A stretch of 64,000 nucleotides of DNA. Source: Pseudooceanicola antarcticus (GTDB lineage Bacteria > Pseudomonadota > Alphaproteobacteria > Rhodobacterales > Rhodobacteraceae). The DNA lies in the NCBI RefSeq assembly GCF_900215355.1, contig NZ_OBEA01000003.1, forward strand, positions 372,001 to 436,000. Direction: 5' to 3'. Of the stretch, positions 52,008 to 60,993 are shown piece after piece (position 1 is the first letter of the stretch; each line of letters starts with the position of its first letter). The translations under genes were made by a program, and so were the position numbers. Under the pieces are notes generated by a model. That model searched no databases and was not told the origin of the DNA. It worked only from the letters and a program-made list of their open reading frames with translations.

Positions 52008-52073
52008 GCGGGGAAAATCCCCGCTTTCACGAGAGCAGATAGCAAGAGGCGCGGGGGCAGACCTCGCGCCTTT
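52008..52073 (+). terminator. tandem terminators after ctaE
   Basis: The first is GCGGGGA (52008-52014) / TCCCCGC (52018-52024) followed by TTT. The second is AGGCGCG (52047-52053) / CGCGCCT (52065-52071), also followed by T residues. Read-through into surf1 is possible, as the surf1 start is only 20 bases further. Confidence 0.75.
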
Positions 52074-52093
52074 CCCACTTCAAGGGGGCAGAG

Positions 52094-52780
52094 ATGCGGG
52101 CAAGGTTGATCGGGGCATTGATCCTCGGGCTGGGGGGCGTGGCGATCCTGCTGGCGCTGGCCAACTGGCAATTCCGGCGGCTGGAGTGGAAATCCGGCGT
52201 GCTGGACCAGATCGAGACGCGCATCGCCGCAGAGCCAGTGGCGCTGCCGGACCGGCCCGACCCCGAGACCGACCGCTACCTGGCCGTCAGCCTTACCGGA
52301 GAATTCACCGGCACCCCCGTCCGCGTCCAGTCGGCGCTGGAGGGCCAGGGCGCAGGCTATCGCATCGAGCAGGCCTTCCAGGCCGGAGCCCGCCGCCTCA
52401 TCGTTGAGCGCGGTTTCGTGCCCCAGGCCGCCAAGATCCCGCCCGCCCCGGAGGGGGAGGTGACGATCTCGGGCAACCTGGTCTGGCCCGACGAGGTGGA
52501 CGGCTTCACCCCCGCGCCCGACTTCGCAACCGGGCTCTTCTACGCCCGCGAGCTCTCGGAACTGGCCGCCGAGCTCGGCACCGAGCCGCTGCTGGTGGTG
52601 CGCCGCGACGGTCCCGCAGGGGGGCGCGCGCTGCTGCCCGCGCCGGTAAGCACGGCCGGAATCCCCAACGATCACCTGGAATATGCGCTCACCTGGCTCT
52701 CTCTGGCCGCCGTATGGCTGGTCATGTCGGCCTATCTGATTTATCGCATCCTGAAACAGGCAAAAGGCGAGACCACGTGA
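52094..52780 (+). CDS. surf1: SURF1 family cytochrome oxidase assembly protein
   Basis: This is a heme A-binding assembly factor for aa3 oxidase. The product has 228 residues with a helix at each end (about 5-22 and 203-222) and a periplasmic beta domain between them. Family motifs are NWQFRRLEWKSGVLDQI near the start, VERGFVP in the middle and NDHLEYALTWLSLA near the end. The stop overlaps the GTG start of thrC (GTGA), so the two are translationally coupled. Confidence 0.92.
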   Translation: MRARLIGALILGLGGVAILLALANWQFRRLEWKSGVLDQIETRIAAEPVALPDRPDPETDRYLAVSLTGEFTGTPVRVQSALEGQGAGYRIEQAFQAGARRLIVERGFVPQAAKIPPAPEGEVTISGNLVWPDEVDGFTPAPDFATGLFYARELSELAAELGTEPLLVVRRDGPAGGRALLPAPVSTAGIPNDHLEYALTWLSLAAVWLVMSAYLIYRILKQAKGETT

Positions 52781-54165
52781 AATACGTATCGACGCGGGGG
52801 CAGGCCCCCGAGCTGAGCTTCGAAGACGCGATGCTGACCGGGCTGGCCCGTGATGGCGGCCTCTACGTGCCCTCCGAGATCCCGACCCTCGGCGTCGACG
52901 AGATCCGCGCGCTGAACGGCCTCTCCTACGAGGAAACCGCCTTCCGTATCATGTGGCCCTTCCTCGGCGGCACCTTCACCGAGGACGAGTTCCGCGGCTG
53001 CATCGCCCGCGCCTACGAGGGCTTCGGCCATGCCGCCCGCGCGCCCCTGGTGCAACTGGAGCCGAACCACTTCCTGCTCGAGCTCTTCCACGGCCCCACC
53101 CTGGCCTTCAAGGACTTCGCCATGCAGCTGATCGGTCAGCTGTTCCAGACGGCGCTGGCCAAGAACGGCCGCCGGGTGACCATCGTCGGCGCCACCTCGG
53201 GCGACACCGGCTCTGCCGCGATCGAGGCCTTCCGGGGGCTCGACAACGTGGATGTCTTCATCCTCTTCCCCCATGGTCGCGTCTCGGATGTGCAGCGTCG
53301 CCAGATGACCACGCCCGCCGACAGCAACGTTCACGCCCTCGCCGTGGACGGAGACTTCGATTCCTGCCAGGCCCGCGTGAAGGACATGTTCAACGACTTC
53401 ACCTTCCGCGACGAGGTGGGTCTTGCCGGGGTGAACTCGATCAACTGGGCGCGGGTGCTGGCCCAGGTCGTCTACTACTTCACCTCCGCCGTCTCGCTCG
53501 GCGCGCCGGACCGCAAGGTCTCCTTCACCGTGCCGACGGGCAATTTCGGCGACATCTTCGCCGGCTACATCGCCCGCAAGATGGGCCTGCCCATCGACAA
53601 GCTGGTGGTGGCGACGAACCAGAACGACATCCTGCACCGCTGCCTGACCACCGGCGAATACAAGCCCGACGGAGTGGTGCCCTCGATCTCGCCGTCGATG
53701 GACATCCAGGTCAGCTCGAACTTCGAGCGGGTGATCTTCGACGCGCTGGACCGCGACGGCGCGGCCGTGGCGCAGCTGATGGACGAGCTCAAGGCCGGGG
53801 GCTTTACCCTGCCGCAGGGCGCGCAGTCGCATCTGCAGGAGCTCTTCGCCTCGGGCCGCTGCTCCGAGGAAGAGACCCGCGCCACCATCGCCGAGATGAA
53901 GACGCTGACGACCGAGCTGCTCTGCCCGCATTCCGCCGTCGCTGTGAAGGTGGCCCGCGAGACCCGCGATCCGGCGGTGCCCATGGTCAGCCTCGCCACG
54001 GCGCATCCGGCGAAATTCCCCGATGCGGTGGAGGAGGCCAGCGGCATCCGTCCCGGCCTGCCGCCGCGCATGGCCGATCTCTTCGAGCGCGAGGAGCGCG
54101 TCACGCGTCTGCCCGACGACCTCGACGCCATTGAAACCCTGATACGTGAAAGGAGGTCCGCATGA
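52777..54165 (+). CDS. thrC: threonine synthase
   Basis: ThrC makes threonine from O-phosphohomoserine with PLP. The product has 462 residues. The start is GTG at 52777, overlapping surf1 and giving the conserved N-terminus KYVSTRGQAPELSFEDA. The PLP Lys is in LAFKDFAMQ near residue 111, and the phosphate-binding loop is GATSGDTGSAA. The length fits the long (yeast-type) class. The stop overlaps the M16 peptidase start (ATGA). Confidence 0.95.
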   Translation: MKYVSTRGQAPELSFEDAMLTGLARDGGLYVPSEIPTLGVDEIRALNGLSYEETAFRIMWPFLGGTFTEDEFRGCIARAYEGFGHAARAPLVQLEPNHFLLELFHGPTLAFKDFAMQLIGQLFQTALAKNGRRVTIVGATSGDTGSAAIEAFRGLDNVDVFILFPHGRVSDVQRRQMTTPADSNVHALAVDGDFDSCQARVKDMFNDFTFRDEVGLAGVNSINWARVLAQVVYYFTSAVSLGAPDRKVSFTVPTGNFGDIFAGYIARKMGLPIDKLVVATNQNDILHRCLTTGEYKPDGVVPSISPSMDIQVSSNFERVIFDALDRDGAAVAQLMDELKAGGFTLPQGAQSHLQELFASGRCSEEETRATIAEMKTLTTELLCPHSAVAVKVARETRDPAVPMVSLATAHPAKFPDAVEEASGIRPGLPPRMADLFEREERVTRLPDDLDAIETLIRERRSA

Positions 54166-55424
54166 GCGTCAACCTGACGACCCTGCCGAACGGCTTCCGA
54201 ATCGTCACCGAACATATGCCCGGCCTGCAATCGGCCTCCATCGGCATCTGGGTCTCTGCCGGGGGGCGCCACGAGCGCCCCGAACAGAACGGCGTGGCCC
54301 ATTTCCTGGAGCACATGGCCTTCAAGGGCACCGAGACCCGCAGCGCGTTGCAGATCGCCGAGGTGATCGAGGACGTGGGCGGCTATATCAACGCCTATAC
54401 CTCGCGCGAGGTGACGGCCTATTACGCCCGTGTGCTGCAGGCCGATGTGCCGCTGGCGCTGGACGTGATCGCCGACATCCTGCGCCGCTCTGTCTTCGAT
54501 CCTTCCGAGATCGAGATGGAGCGCGGGGTGATCCTTTCGGAGATCGGCCAGGCGCTGGATACCCCGGATGACGTGATCTTCGACTGGCTGCAGGAACGCG
54601 CCTACCCCGAGCAGCCTCTGGGTCGCACGATCCTCGGCCCCGAGGACCGCGTGCGCGCCTTCACCCGCGAGGATCTGGCGGGGTTCGTGGCCGAGCATTA
54701 CGGACCGGGTCAGATGATCCTGGCCGCCGCCGGGGCCGTGGATCACGACGAGATCGTGAAACAGGCCGAGGCGCTCTTCGGGGACATGTCGGCCCATGGC
54801 CAGCCCGACCTGGTGCCCGCCCGCTTCGTCGGCGGCGAGGTCCGCCAGGTGAAATCGCTGGAGCAGGCCCATGTGACCTTCGGTTTCGAGAGCCCCGACT
54901 ACCGCTCGCCCAAGGCCTATGCGGCGCAGATCTACGCGGCGGCGCTTGGCGGTGGCATGTCCTCTCGTCTCTTCCAGGAACTGCGCGAGAAGCGCGGGCT
55001 CTGCTACACCGTCTTCGCCCAGGCCGGCGCCTATACCGACAGCGGCATGACGACGGTCTACGCCGGCACCTCCGCCGACAAGGTGGCCGATCTCTCGGGG
55101 CTGATCCTCGACGAGATGTCGCGCGCCGCCGAGGGCATTTCCGCCGCCGAGATCGACCGTGCCCGCGCCCAGATGAAGGCCGGGCTGCTGATGGGGCTTG
55201 AAGGGGCGTCGTCCCGTGCCGAGCGCCTGGCCCGCATGGTCGAGATCTGGGGTCGAGTGCCCGGTCTCGACGAGGTGGTCAAGCGCATCGACGCCGTGAC
55301 GCCGGAAGACATCCGCACCCATGCAGAGCACATGGCCCGGCGCGCGCCGATGGCCCTGGCGCTCTATGGCCCGGTGGAGGCCGCCCCGGCCTACGAGGGG
55401 CTGCAAGCGAGACGCGCTGCCTGA
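54162..55424 (+). CDS. M16 family zinc metallopeptidase
   Basis: This 420-residue protein of the mitochondrial processing peptidase-like M16B family has the inverted zinc motif HFLEH at residues 47-51 and the distal Glu in RGVILSEIGQ near residue 126. The C-terminal half contains the second M16 domain with the RLFQELREKRGLCYTVFA glycine/Arg-rich region. It is commonly next to thrC in alphaproteobacteria. It has an AGGAGG site, overlaps thrC by 4 bases and overlaps the next gene by one base. Confidence 0.93.
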   Translation: MSVNLTTLPNGFRIVTEHMPGLQSASIGIWVSAGGRHERPEQNGVAHFLEHMAFKGTETRSALQIAEVIEDVGGYINAYTSREVTAYYARVLQADVPLALDVIADILRRSVFDPSEIEMERGVILSEIGQALDTPDDVIFDWLQERAYPEQPLGRTILGPEDRVRAFTREDLAGFVAEHYGPGQMILAAAGAVDHDEIVKQAEALFGDMSAHGQPDLVPARFVGGEVRQVKSLEQAHVTFGFESPDYRSPKAYAAQIYAAALGGGMSSRLFQELREKRGLCYTVFAQAGAYTDSGMTTVYAGTSADKVADLSGLILDEMSRAAEGISAAEIDRARAQMKAGLLMGLEGASSRAERLARMVEIWGRVPGLDEVVKRIDAVTPEDIRTHAEHMARRAPMALALYGPVEAAPAYEGLQARRAA

Positions 55425-56005
55425 TGCTGAGGTCCCGGCGCAAGGTGGCAATCGACACGGAACGGATGGTCCTGCGCCCTCCGGTCCATGCCGATTTCCG
55501 CGCCTGGACCGAGCTGCGCGAGGAGAGCCGCGCCTTCCTCACCCCCTGGGAGCCCACCTGGTCCGCCGATCACCTGACCCGGCGCAGCTTCACCAACCGG
55601 GTCTACTGGGCGCAGCGCTCGATCACCGGCGGCACTGCGCTGCCGCTCTTTCTTGAACATCGTGACGGTGCGCTCCTGGGGGCGATCACCCTCGACAACA
55701 TCCGCCGTGGCCCGGCGCTTGCGGGCACGCTCGGCTACTGGATCGGTGAGCGCTACAAGCGCCAGGGCTTCATGCGCGAGGCGATCCAGGGGGTGGTGCA
55801 TCACGCGTTCCACCGCATGGACCTGAGCCGCATCGAGGCCGCCTGCCTGCCCGAGAACGCGCCCTCGCGCGCGCTGCTGGAAAGCTGCGGCTTCAAGTAC
55901 GAGGGCGTGGCGCAGAGCTACCTGCAGATCAATGGCCGCTGGCGGACCCATGTGCTTTATGCCGCGCTGCGCATGGATCGGCGCGGGCGGACCGAGGCCG
56001 GGTAG
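55424..56005 (+). CDS. rimJ: GNAT acetyltransferase, RimJ/RimL type
   Basis: This 193-residue protein resembles ribosomal-protein alanine N-acetyltransferases: TERMVLRPPVHADFRAWTEL at the start, GYWIGERYKRQGFMREAI as the acetyl-CoA loop (about 105-122) and RIEAACLPENAPSRALLESCGF. Its ATG uses the last base of the M16 peptidase stop (TGATG). The substrate is not certain, so the symbol is by similarity. Confidence 0.85.
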   Translation: MLRSRRKVAIDTERMVLRPPVHADFRAWTELREESRAFLTPWEPTWSADHLTRRSFTNRVYWAQRSITGGTALPLFLEHRDGALLGAITLDNIRRGPALAGTLGYWIGERYKRQGFMREAIQGVVHHAFHRMDLSRIEAACLPENAPSRALLESCGFKYEGVAQSYLQINGRWRTHVLYAALRMDRRGRTEAG

Positions 56006-56006
56006 G

Positions 56007-56090
56007 GGCCAAGGGGCTGCCCCCGTAGGAGGGGGCTGCCGCCCCCTCGGCTGCGCCTCACCCCCGCGAGTATTTTCAGCCTGGTGATGT
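56007..56090. repeat. intergenic repeat element, copy 1
   Basis: GC-rich interrupted self-complementary sequence (GGGGCTGCCCCC, then GGGGGCTGCCGCCCCC) leads into CCCCCGCGAGTATTTTCAGCC at 56061-56081 minus its last base. A very similar tail occurs at 61046-61065. Such GC-rich hairpins followed by GTATTTTCAGCC look like a dispersed intergenic repeat family. Confidence 0.6.
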
Positions 56091-56214
56091 GCAGGGGGGC
56101 GTGCGCCTTGGGCGATCTCTGCGCGGAGGCGGCCTGCGGGGCGCGGTGCCTGCGGCCTGGCGCAGGGCGCCTCGGCGCTGCTTTCGCGGGCAGGGGAGGC
56201 CGCGGGGCGGGGTC

Positions 56215-56228
56215 TCACGCTGGCGTGA
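56215..56228. promoter_or_regulatory. palindrome upstream of the MBL-fold gene
   Basis: TCACGC-TG-GCGTGA is a perfect inverted repeat 51 bases before the gene start, followed by GCTAGT (56251-56256), a candidate -10. This could be an operator. Confidence 0.4.
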
Positions 56229-56278
56229 CCCTGGGTAAGGCGCATCCCGTGCTAGTCTTTGCCCAGGAGGACCCGCCC

Positions 56279-57106
56279 ATGATCCGAGCCCTGGCCCTGT
56301 CGTTTCTCGCCCTTGCCGCGCCCCTGTCGCAGGCCCGCGCGCAGGTGCCGGTCAGCCATTGCATTGCCATTGCCGATGCGACGCCGGGGGGGCAGTTCCT
56401 GCACAGGGCCTCGTTCCGCGATCCGGTGCCGGAGTATTCCGTGCGCATCAGCTACCTGACCCATTCGGCCTTCCTGATCCAGTCTCCCGGCGGGATCGGC
56501 GCGATCACCGATTATCCGGGCCACGTGGGGTCGGCGGACTACGTGCCCGACGTGGTGACCATGAACCACGCCCATTCCAGCCATTACACCAGCTTCCCCG
56601 ACCCCGAGATCCCCCATGTGCTGAAGGGCTGGTCCGAGCGCTACGGCGAGGCGGTCGATCACCTGGTCGAGGTCGGCGACATGCTGGTGCGCAATGTCTC
56701 GACCGACATCCGTTCGGGCAGTGGCGGGCGCGAGGAGAACGGCAATTCGATCTTCATCTTCGAGGTGGCGGGGCTGTGCATCGGTCACCTGGGCCATCTG
56801 CATCATGAACCCAATGACGAACAATATGCCGCCATCGGCCGGCTCGACGTGGTGATGGTGCCGGTGGATGGGGGCATGACGCTGGACACGGCCTCGATGG
56901 TGCGGGTGGTCGAGCGGCTGCGGGCCTCGATCGTGCTGCCGATGCACTGGTTCTCGGGGGCCAGCCTGGGCTGGTTCCTCGACCAGCTCAGCAGTGATTT
57001 CGCCGTGGTTCTGGAGGAGGGCCGCGAGATCGAGGTCTCGCTCAAGAACCTGCCGGAGCGACCCACCATCATGGTGCTGCGCCCGCAGCCGCTGGTCGAT
57101 CCTTGA
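56279..57106 (+). CDS. secreted MBL-fold (UlaG-like) metal-dependent hydrolase
   Basis: This 275-residue protein has a signal peptide cleaved at ARA-Q. The body has a beta-lactamase-like fold of the UlaG/Zn-dependent class: THSAFLIQSPGG, then MNHAHSSHYTSFPD in place of the canonical HxHxDH (here HAHSSH), GHLGHLHH and the C-terminal LPMHWFSG. The metal ligands are therefore partly retained. The ATG at 56279 has a GGAGG site. The substrate is unknown. The gene is preceded by a palindrome and appears monocistronic. Confidence 0.82.
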   Translation: MIRALALSFLALAAPLSQARAQVPVSHCIAIADATPGGQFLHRASFRDPVPEYSVRISYLTHSAFLIQSPGGIGAITDYPGHVGSADYVPDVVTMNHAHSSHYTSFPDPEIPHVLKGWSERYGEAVDHLVEVGDMLVRNVSTDIRSGSGGREENGNSIFIFEVAGLCIGHLGHLHHEPNDEQYAAIGRLDVVMVPVDGGMTLDTASMVRVVERLRASIVLPMHWFSGASLGWFLDQLSSDFAVVLEEGREIEVSLKNLPERPTIMVLRPQPLVDP

Positions 57107-57243
57107 GACGGGTCCGACCCGGACCTACCACCGCCCGACTTTGCCGCCCAGGACGGCCTGTTGCGCCGAAGATCCGGCGCGGAAAACTGCCTTGGTGAAA
57201 GCTCTGATTGACCGATGACCCGCCGAGGGTGCAGCAAAGCAGG

Positions 57244-58296
57244 ATGGAACTTCTGCTGAACCCCTTTCGTGGCAACGGGCTGGACCATCCCGCTCTTGTC
57301 GATATTCCCCGCCCGGCCGAGGACCCCTCGGGGGTGCTGGCGCTCCTGTCGCGCTGTCCGGAGGCGGGAGAGACGCCGATGGTCTCAGCCCCCGACCTGG
57401 CCCATGCGGCCGGGGTGGGCGCGCTCTGGGTGAAGGATGAGCGGGGGCGCATGGGGCTGGGCAGCTTCAAGGCGCTTGGTGCGGCCCATGTGATCGCCCG
57501 CGAGGCGCAGCAGGGGCTGGCCCGTGGGCGCACCTATGTCACCGCCTCGGCGGGCAACCACGGGCTTTCGGTCGCCGCCGGGGCGCGGGCCTTCGGCGCC
57601 ACCGCCCGCGTCTATATCGCCCGCACCGTGCCAGAGAGCTTCGAGGCCACCCTGCGCGCCCAGGGGGCCGATGTGCGCCGCGAGGGTGCCGATTACGAGG
57701 CCAGCATGGCCGCCGCGGCGCGCGCGGCCGAGGAGGAGGGGCTGGAGCTTCTCTCTGACAGCTCATGGCCCGGCTACGTGACCCGCCCGCATGTGTTGAT
57801 GGAGGGCTACCTGGCGCTGATGGCCGAAGCGGCGCAGCAGCTTCCCGGGGCCCCCACTCATGTCTTCCTGCAGGCCGGGGTCGGCGGGCTGGCGGGGGCG
57901 GCCGCCGCCTTCGTGCGCGCCCACTGGGGCGCGGGCCCGAAGATCTGCGTGGTCGAGCCCGACTATGCCCCGGCGCTGGCGGGCTCCATCGCGGCGGGCG
58001 CGCCCGTGGCCGCCGAAGGGCCGGTCTCGATCATGGGCCGGCTCGACTGCAAGGAGCCCTCGCTGATTGCCCTGAAGGGGCTGGCGCAGGATGCCGATGG
58101 CTTCCTGACCATCACTGAGGCCGAGGCCGCCCGGGGCGCGGCCCGTGCGGCGGGGGCGGGTCTTGCCTCTACGCCCTCGGGCGCTGCGGGTATCGCGGGC
58201 CTGCTGGCCCTGGCAGGGCAGGGCGCGGTGCTGGACCTGGGTCCGGCTTCGCGGGTGCTGGTGATCCTGTCGGAGATGGCCGAGGCCCCGGCGTGA
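57244..58296 (+). CDS. PLP-dependent lyase, diaminopropionate ammonia-lyase-like
   Basis: This 350-residue fold type II PLP enzyme has its Schiff-base Lys in LGSFKALGAAHV near residue 80, a phosphate/substrate loop TASAGNHGLSVAAGARAFG, and a glycine-rich QAGVGGLAGAAAAF loop. It is most like diaminopropionate ammonia-lyase and related threonine dehydratase-like proteins, so it should release ammonia from a hydroxy- or amino-substituted amino acid. The ATG at 57244 is preferred to a TTG 12 codons earlier. The stop overlaps the GTG of the M24 peptidase gene. Confidence 0.85.
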   Translation: MELLLNPFRGNGLDHPALVDIPRPAEDPSGVLALLSRCPEAGETPMVSAPDLAHAAGVGALWVKDERGRMGLGSFKALGAAHVIAREAQQGLARGRTYVTASAGNHGLSVAAGARAFGATARVYIARTVPESFEATLRAQGADVRREGADYEASMAAAARAAEEEGLELLSDSSWPGYVTRPHVLMEGYLALMAEAAQQLPGAPTHVFLQAGVGGLAGAAAAFVRAHWGAGPKICVVEPDYAPALAGSIAAGAPVAAEGPVSIMGRLDCKEPSLIALKGLAQDADGFLTITEAEAARGAARAAGAGLASTPSGAAGIAGLLALAGQGAVLDLGPASRVLVILSEMAEAPA

Positions 58297-59450
58297 GCGC
58301 GCCTTTCGCCGAGGCCGAGTTCCGCGCCCGCCTGGCCCGTCTCCAGCAGGGGTTGCAGGCATCGGGGGCGGGGGCGCTGCTGCTCAGCACCGATGCGGAA
58401 CTGCGCTACGTGGCGGGTTTCCTGACCAGGTTCTGGGAAAGCCCGACCCGCCCCTGGTTCCTGCTGGTGCCCGCCATGGGCGCGCCGGTGGCGGTGATCC
58501 CCTCCATCGGCCGGGCGCTGATGGCCGACACCTGGATCGAGGACATCCGATGCTGGCGCGCGCCGGACATGGCCGACGACGGGGTCTCGCTGCTTCTGGC
58601 CACGATCTGCGAGCTGGTGCCCGAAGGCGGCACCCTGGCCCTGCCCGAGGGGCTGGGCACCACCCTGCGCATGCCCTTCGCCGACCTGCGCCGGCTGGAG
58701 GCAGGACTTGCCGCCGAGGGGCGCGGCCTGACAGGCGATGGTCAGCTGCTGGAGCGGCTGAGGATGATCAAGTCTCCCGCCGAGGTCGCCCTGATCCGCG
58801 AGGCCTGCGCCATCGCCTCGCGCGCCTTCGACCGGGTGCCCGAGATCGCCGCCGAGGGCGTGCCGCTGGCCCGCGTCTTCCGTGACTTCCAGGCGCTCTG
58901 CCTGGCCGAGGGGGCCGATTGGGTGCCCTACCTGGCCGGGGCCTCCGCACCGGGGGGCTATGCGGATGTGATCTCTCCCGCCGATGACAGGCCGCTGGCC
59001 AGGGGCGATGTGCTGATGCTGGACACCGGGCTGATCCGGCGTGGCTACTTCTGCGACTTCGACCGCAACTTCTCGGTCGGCGCACCTTCCGCCGAGGTGG
59101 CCCGCGCCCATGAGACGCTGATCGAGGCCGCCCAAGCGGCTTTCGCCATCGCCCGCCCCGGCGCCACCGCCGCCGATCTCTTCCATGCCATGGACCGGGT
59201 CTGTACTGGCGGGGCGGGGGGCTCGGCTGCGGGGCGGCTGGGTCACGGGCTGGGGCTGCAACTGACAGAGCAGCCCTCGCTGATCCCCGACGATCACACC
59301 GTGCTGGCCCCCGGCATGGTGCTGACGCTGGAGCCGGGCATCGAGGTCTCGCCTGGTCGGATCATGGTTCATGAGGAAAATATCGTCATCGGAGAGGCTT
59401 GCACGGAATGGTTGACCAAACCCGCAGTTGGACAGATGATCTGTCTATGA
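58293..59450 (+). CDS. M24 family metallopeptidase (Xaa-Pro / creatinase-like)
   Basis: This 385-residue protein has a creatinase-type N-domain (DAELRYVAGFLTRFWESPTRPW) and a pita-bread C-domain. Metal ligands are visible in MLDTGLIRRGYFCDFDRNF, GRLGHGLGLQLTE, TLEPGIE and HEENIVI. It is also similar to ectoine hydrolase-type amidohydrolases. The start is GTG at 58293 overlapping the lyase stop by 4 bases. It overlaps the racemase-family gene by 4 bases at its end (ATGA). Confidence 0.86.
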   Translation: MSAPFAEAEFRARLARLQQGLQASGAGALLLSTDAELRYVAGFLTRFWESPTRPWFLLVPAMGAPVAVIPSIGRALMADTWIEDIRCWRAPDMADDGVSLLLATICELVPEGGTLALPEGLGTTLRMPFADLRRLEAGLAAEGRGLTGDGQLLERLRMIKSPAEVALIREACAIASRAFDRVPEIAAEGVPLARVFRDFQALCLAEGADWVPYLAGASAPGGYADVISPADDRPLARGDVLMLDTGLIRRGYFCDFDRNFSVGAPSAEVARAHETLIEAAQAAFAIARPGATAADLFHAMDRVCTGGAGGSAAGRLGHGLGLQLTEQPSLIPDDHTVLAPGMVLTLEPGIEVSPGRIMVHEENIVIGEACTEWLTKPAVGQMICL

Positions 59451-60205
59451 ACGTCGTCTTCCCGCATACTCTGGATACGGAGCGGCTGCCTCAGATCGGC
59501 CTGGTCGTCCTGAAGAGTGACGAGACCATCGAACGCGATTTCCGCGATCTCCTGCCCCGGACGGTCGAGCTGCTGGTCACTCGGGTGCCTGCGGGGGACG
59601 AGCTGACGCTCGACAACCTGACCCAGATCCAGAACCATCTGAGGGAGGCGGTCGGCCTCTTTCCCACCGGCGTCGATTTCGCTGCCCTGGCCTATGGCTG
59701 CACCTCCGGCACGGCGGTGCTCGGCGTGCCGCGGGTCGAGGCGCTGCTGCATGATGCGGCCAACACCCGCGAGGTCTCGAACCCGCTCTCGGCCCTGCTG
59801 GCGGCCAGCGAGGCGCTTGGGGTGCGGCGGATCGGGGTGCTGTCGCCCTATTCGCAGCCGGTCTCGGACCGGCTCTGCGGGACGCTTGGCGAGCATGGTC
59901 TCGAGGTGGCGGCCTGTGGCAGTTTCGCGGTGCCGCATGAGGCGATGGTGGTACGCATCGACGCGGGCTCCATCCTCTTTGGCGCGGCTCAGCTGGCCCG
60001 GCAGGCGCACTTCGACGCGCTGTTCCTGTCCTGCACCAACCTGCGCACCCTGGGCCTGCTGGAGCGGCTGGAAGAGCAATTGGGCGTGCCGGTCATGTCC
60101 TCGAACCAGGTGCTGGCGTGGCACCTGATGCAGCAGCTCGGCATCGAGACCGAGGGGCCGGGGCGGCTTTTCAGGACCGGCTCTCGCGCAGTGGTTTCCG
60201 CGTAA
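59447..60205 (+). CDS. Asp/Glu racemase superfamily protein (maleate isomerase / EutA-like)
   Basis: This 252-residue protein has the two catalytic Cys of the family in AYGCTSGTAVLG and FLSCTNLRTLGLLERLE, and a typical start QIGLVVLKSDETIERDFRDLL. Members include arylmalonate decarboxylase, maleate isomerase and ectoine-pathway EutA. The ATG at 59447 with ATGA overlap fits the coupling seen in the previous pair; an ATG at 59408 would add 13 residues. Its 3' end overlaps the convergent EcsC gene by 35 bases. It is the third gene of an apparent catabolic operon with unknown substrate. Confidence 0.83.
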   Translation: MNVVFPHTLDTERLPQIGLVVLKSDETIERDFRDLLPRTVELLVTRVPAGDELTLDNLTQIQNHLREAVGLFPTGVDFAALAYGCTSGTAVLGVPRVEALLHDAANTREVSNPLSALLAASEALGVRRIGVLSPYSQPVSDRLCGTLGEHGLEVAACGSFAVPHEAMVVRIDAGSILFGAAQLARQAHFDALFLSCTNLRTLGLLERLEEQLGVPVMSSNQVLAWHLMQQLGIETEGPGRLFRTGSRAVVSA

Positions 60206-60956
60206 GCTCGACCCGCAGGGCTTCGACCAGTTCGGCATGGGGACGATCGGCCTCGACCGCCAGCCGGCGCAGGCGGAAGTGGACCCGCGCCATGTCCTGG
60301 TAGTAGCTGGTATAGGCATAATTCACCGCAGCACCGGCCGCGGCCCCCAGCACGGGCACCGCCTGGGCGGCCAGCTTCTGACCGAGGGCGGCGGCCAGGC
60401 GCGGAGCCACGGAAGAGATCAGCGATTGCATGGTCGCGCCGGTGAGGCTGAGCCTGGTGACCAGGAAAGCGGCATCGGCGCCGTCATCCTCGGCCAGGGG
60501 GCCCGCCGAGGCGAAGACCTGGATCGAATCGAACTGCACGTTGCGCTCGGCCGGATCGAATCCCTCTTCGGCCGCGACACCCTGGATGGCGCGTAGCAGC
60601 ACCGTGGTGGTCACCGGCAGCTCTGCCATGGCCGAGGGCAGGCCGCCAAAGCCGCCCGCCGCCCCCAGGGCCGCTGTAACCGCGCGGTTGAGCCAATCCG
60701 GCTGATCCTTCACCACTCCGCGAGAGCCCTGCGCCGCCCGCATGGCGGTCTCGAGCGCGGCCTCCGTGGCCCGGTCGAGACCGCTGCGCATGGTCTCGGG
60801 CAGGCGGTCCAGAAGCCCTTCGGCCTTGGTCCCCAGCAGGGTCAGCACCTGCAGGCCCGGCCCGCCCGCGCGGCGGTGCAGCCGGGCGAGCTCGGCGATC
60901 TCCTGGGTCAGGGTGGCGGGCAGCTCGAGCTGCGGCGGGGCGGTTTCTGCGGTCAT
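60171..60956 (-). CDS. EcsC family protein
   Basis: This 261-residue protein resembles the EcsC family: a central glycine/alanine hydrophobic region (AALGAAGGFGGLPSAMAELPVTTTVLLRAIQGVAAEEGFD) and the C-terminal AAGAAVNYAYTSYYQDMARVHFRLRRLAVE. Its function is unknown; it is perhaps membrane-associated. The ATG at 60954-60956 has a GGAGGAGA site. A longer frame runs into the repeat region and is rejected. The 3' end overlaps the Asp/Glu racemase-family gene. Confidence 0.84.
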   Translation of the reverse strand: MTAETAPPQLELPATLTQEIAELARLHRRAGGPGLQVLTLLGTKAEGLLDRLPETMRSGLDRATEAALETAMRAAQGSRGVVKDQPDWLNRAVTAALGAAGGFGGLPSAMAELPVTTTVLLRAIQGVAAEEGFDPAERNVQFDSIQVFASAGPLAEDDGADAAFLVTRLSLTGATMQSLISSVAPRLAAALGQKLAAQAVPVLGAAAGAAVNYAYTSYYQDMARVHFRLRRLAVEADRPHAELVEALRVELTRKPLRESRS

Positions 60957-60993
60957 CGGCTCTCCTCCGGTCTGGGGATGAGATGGGGTGCAG

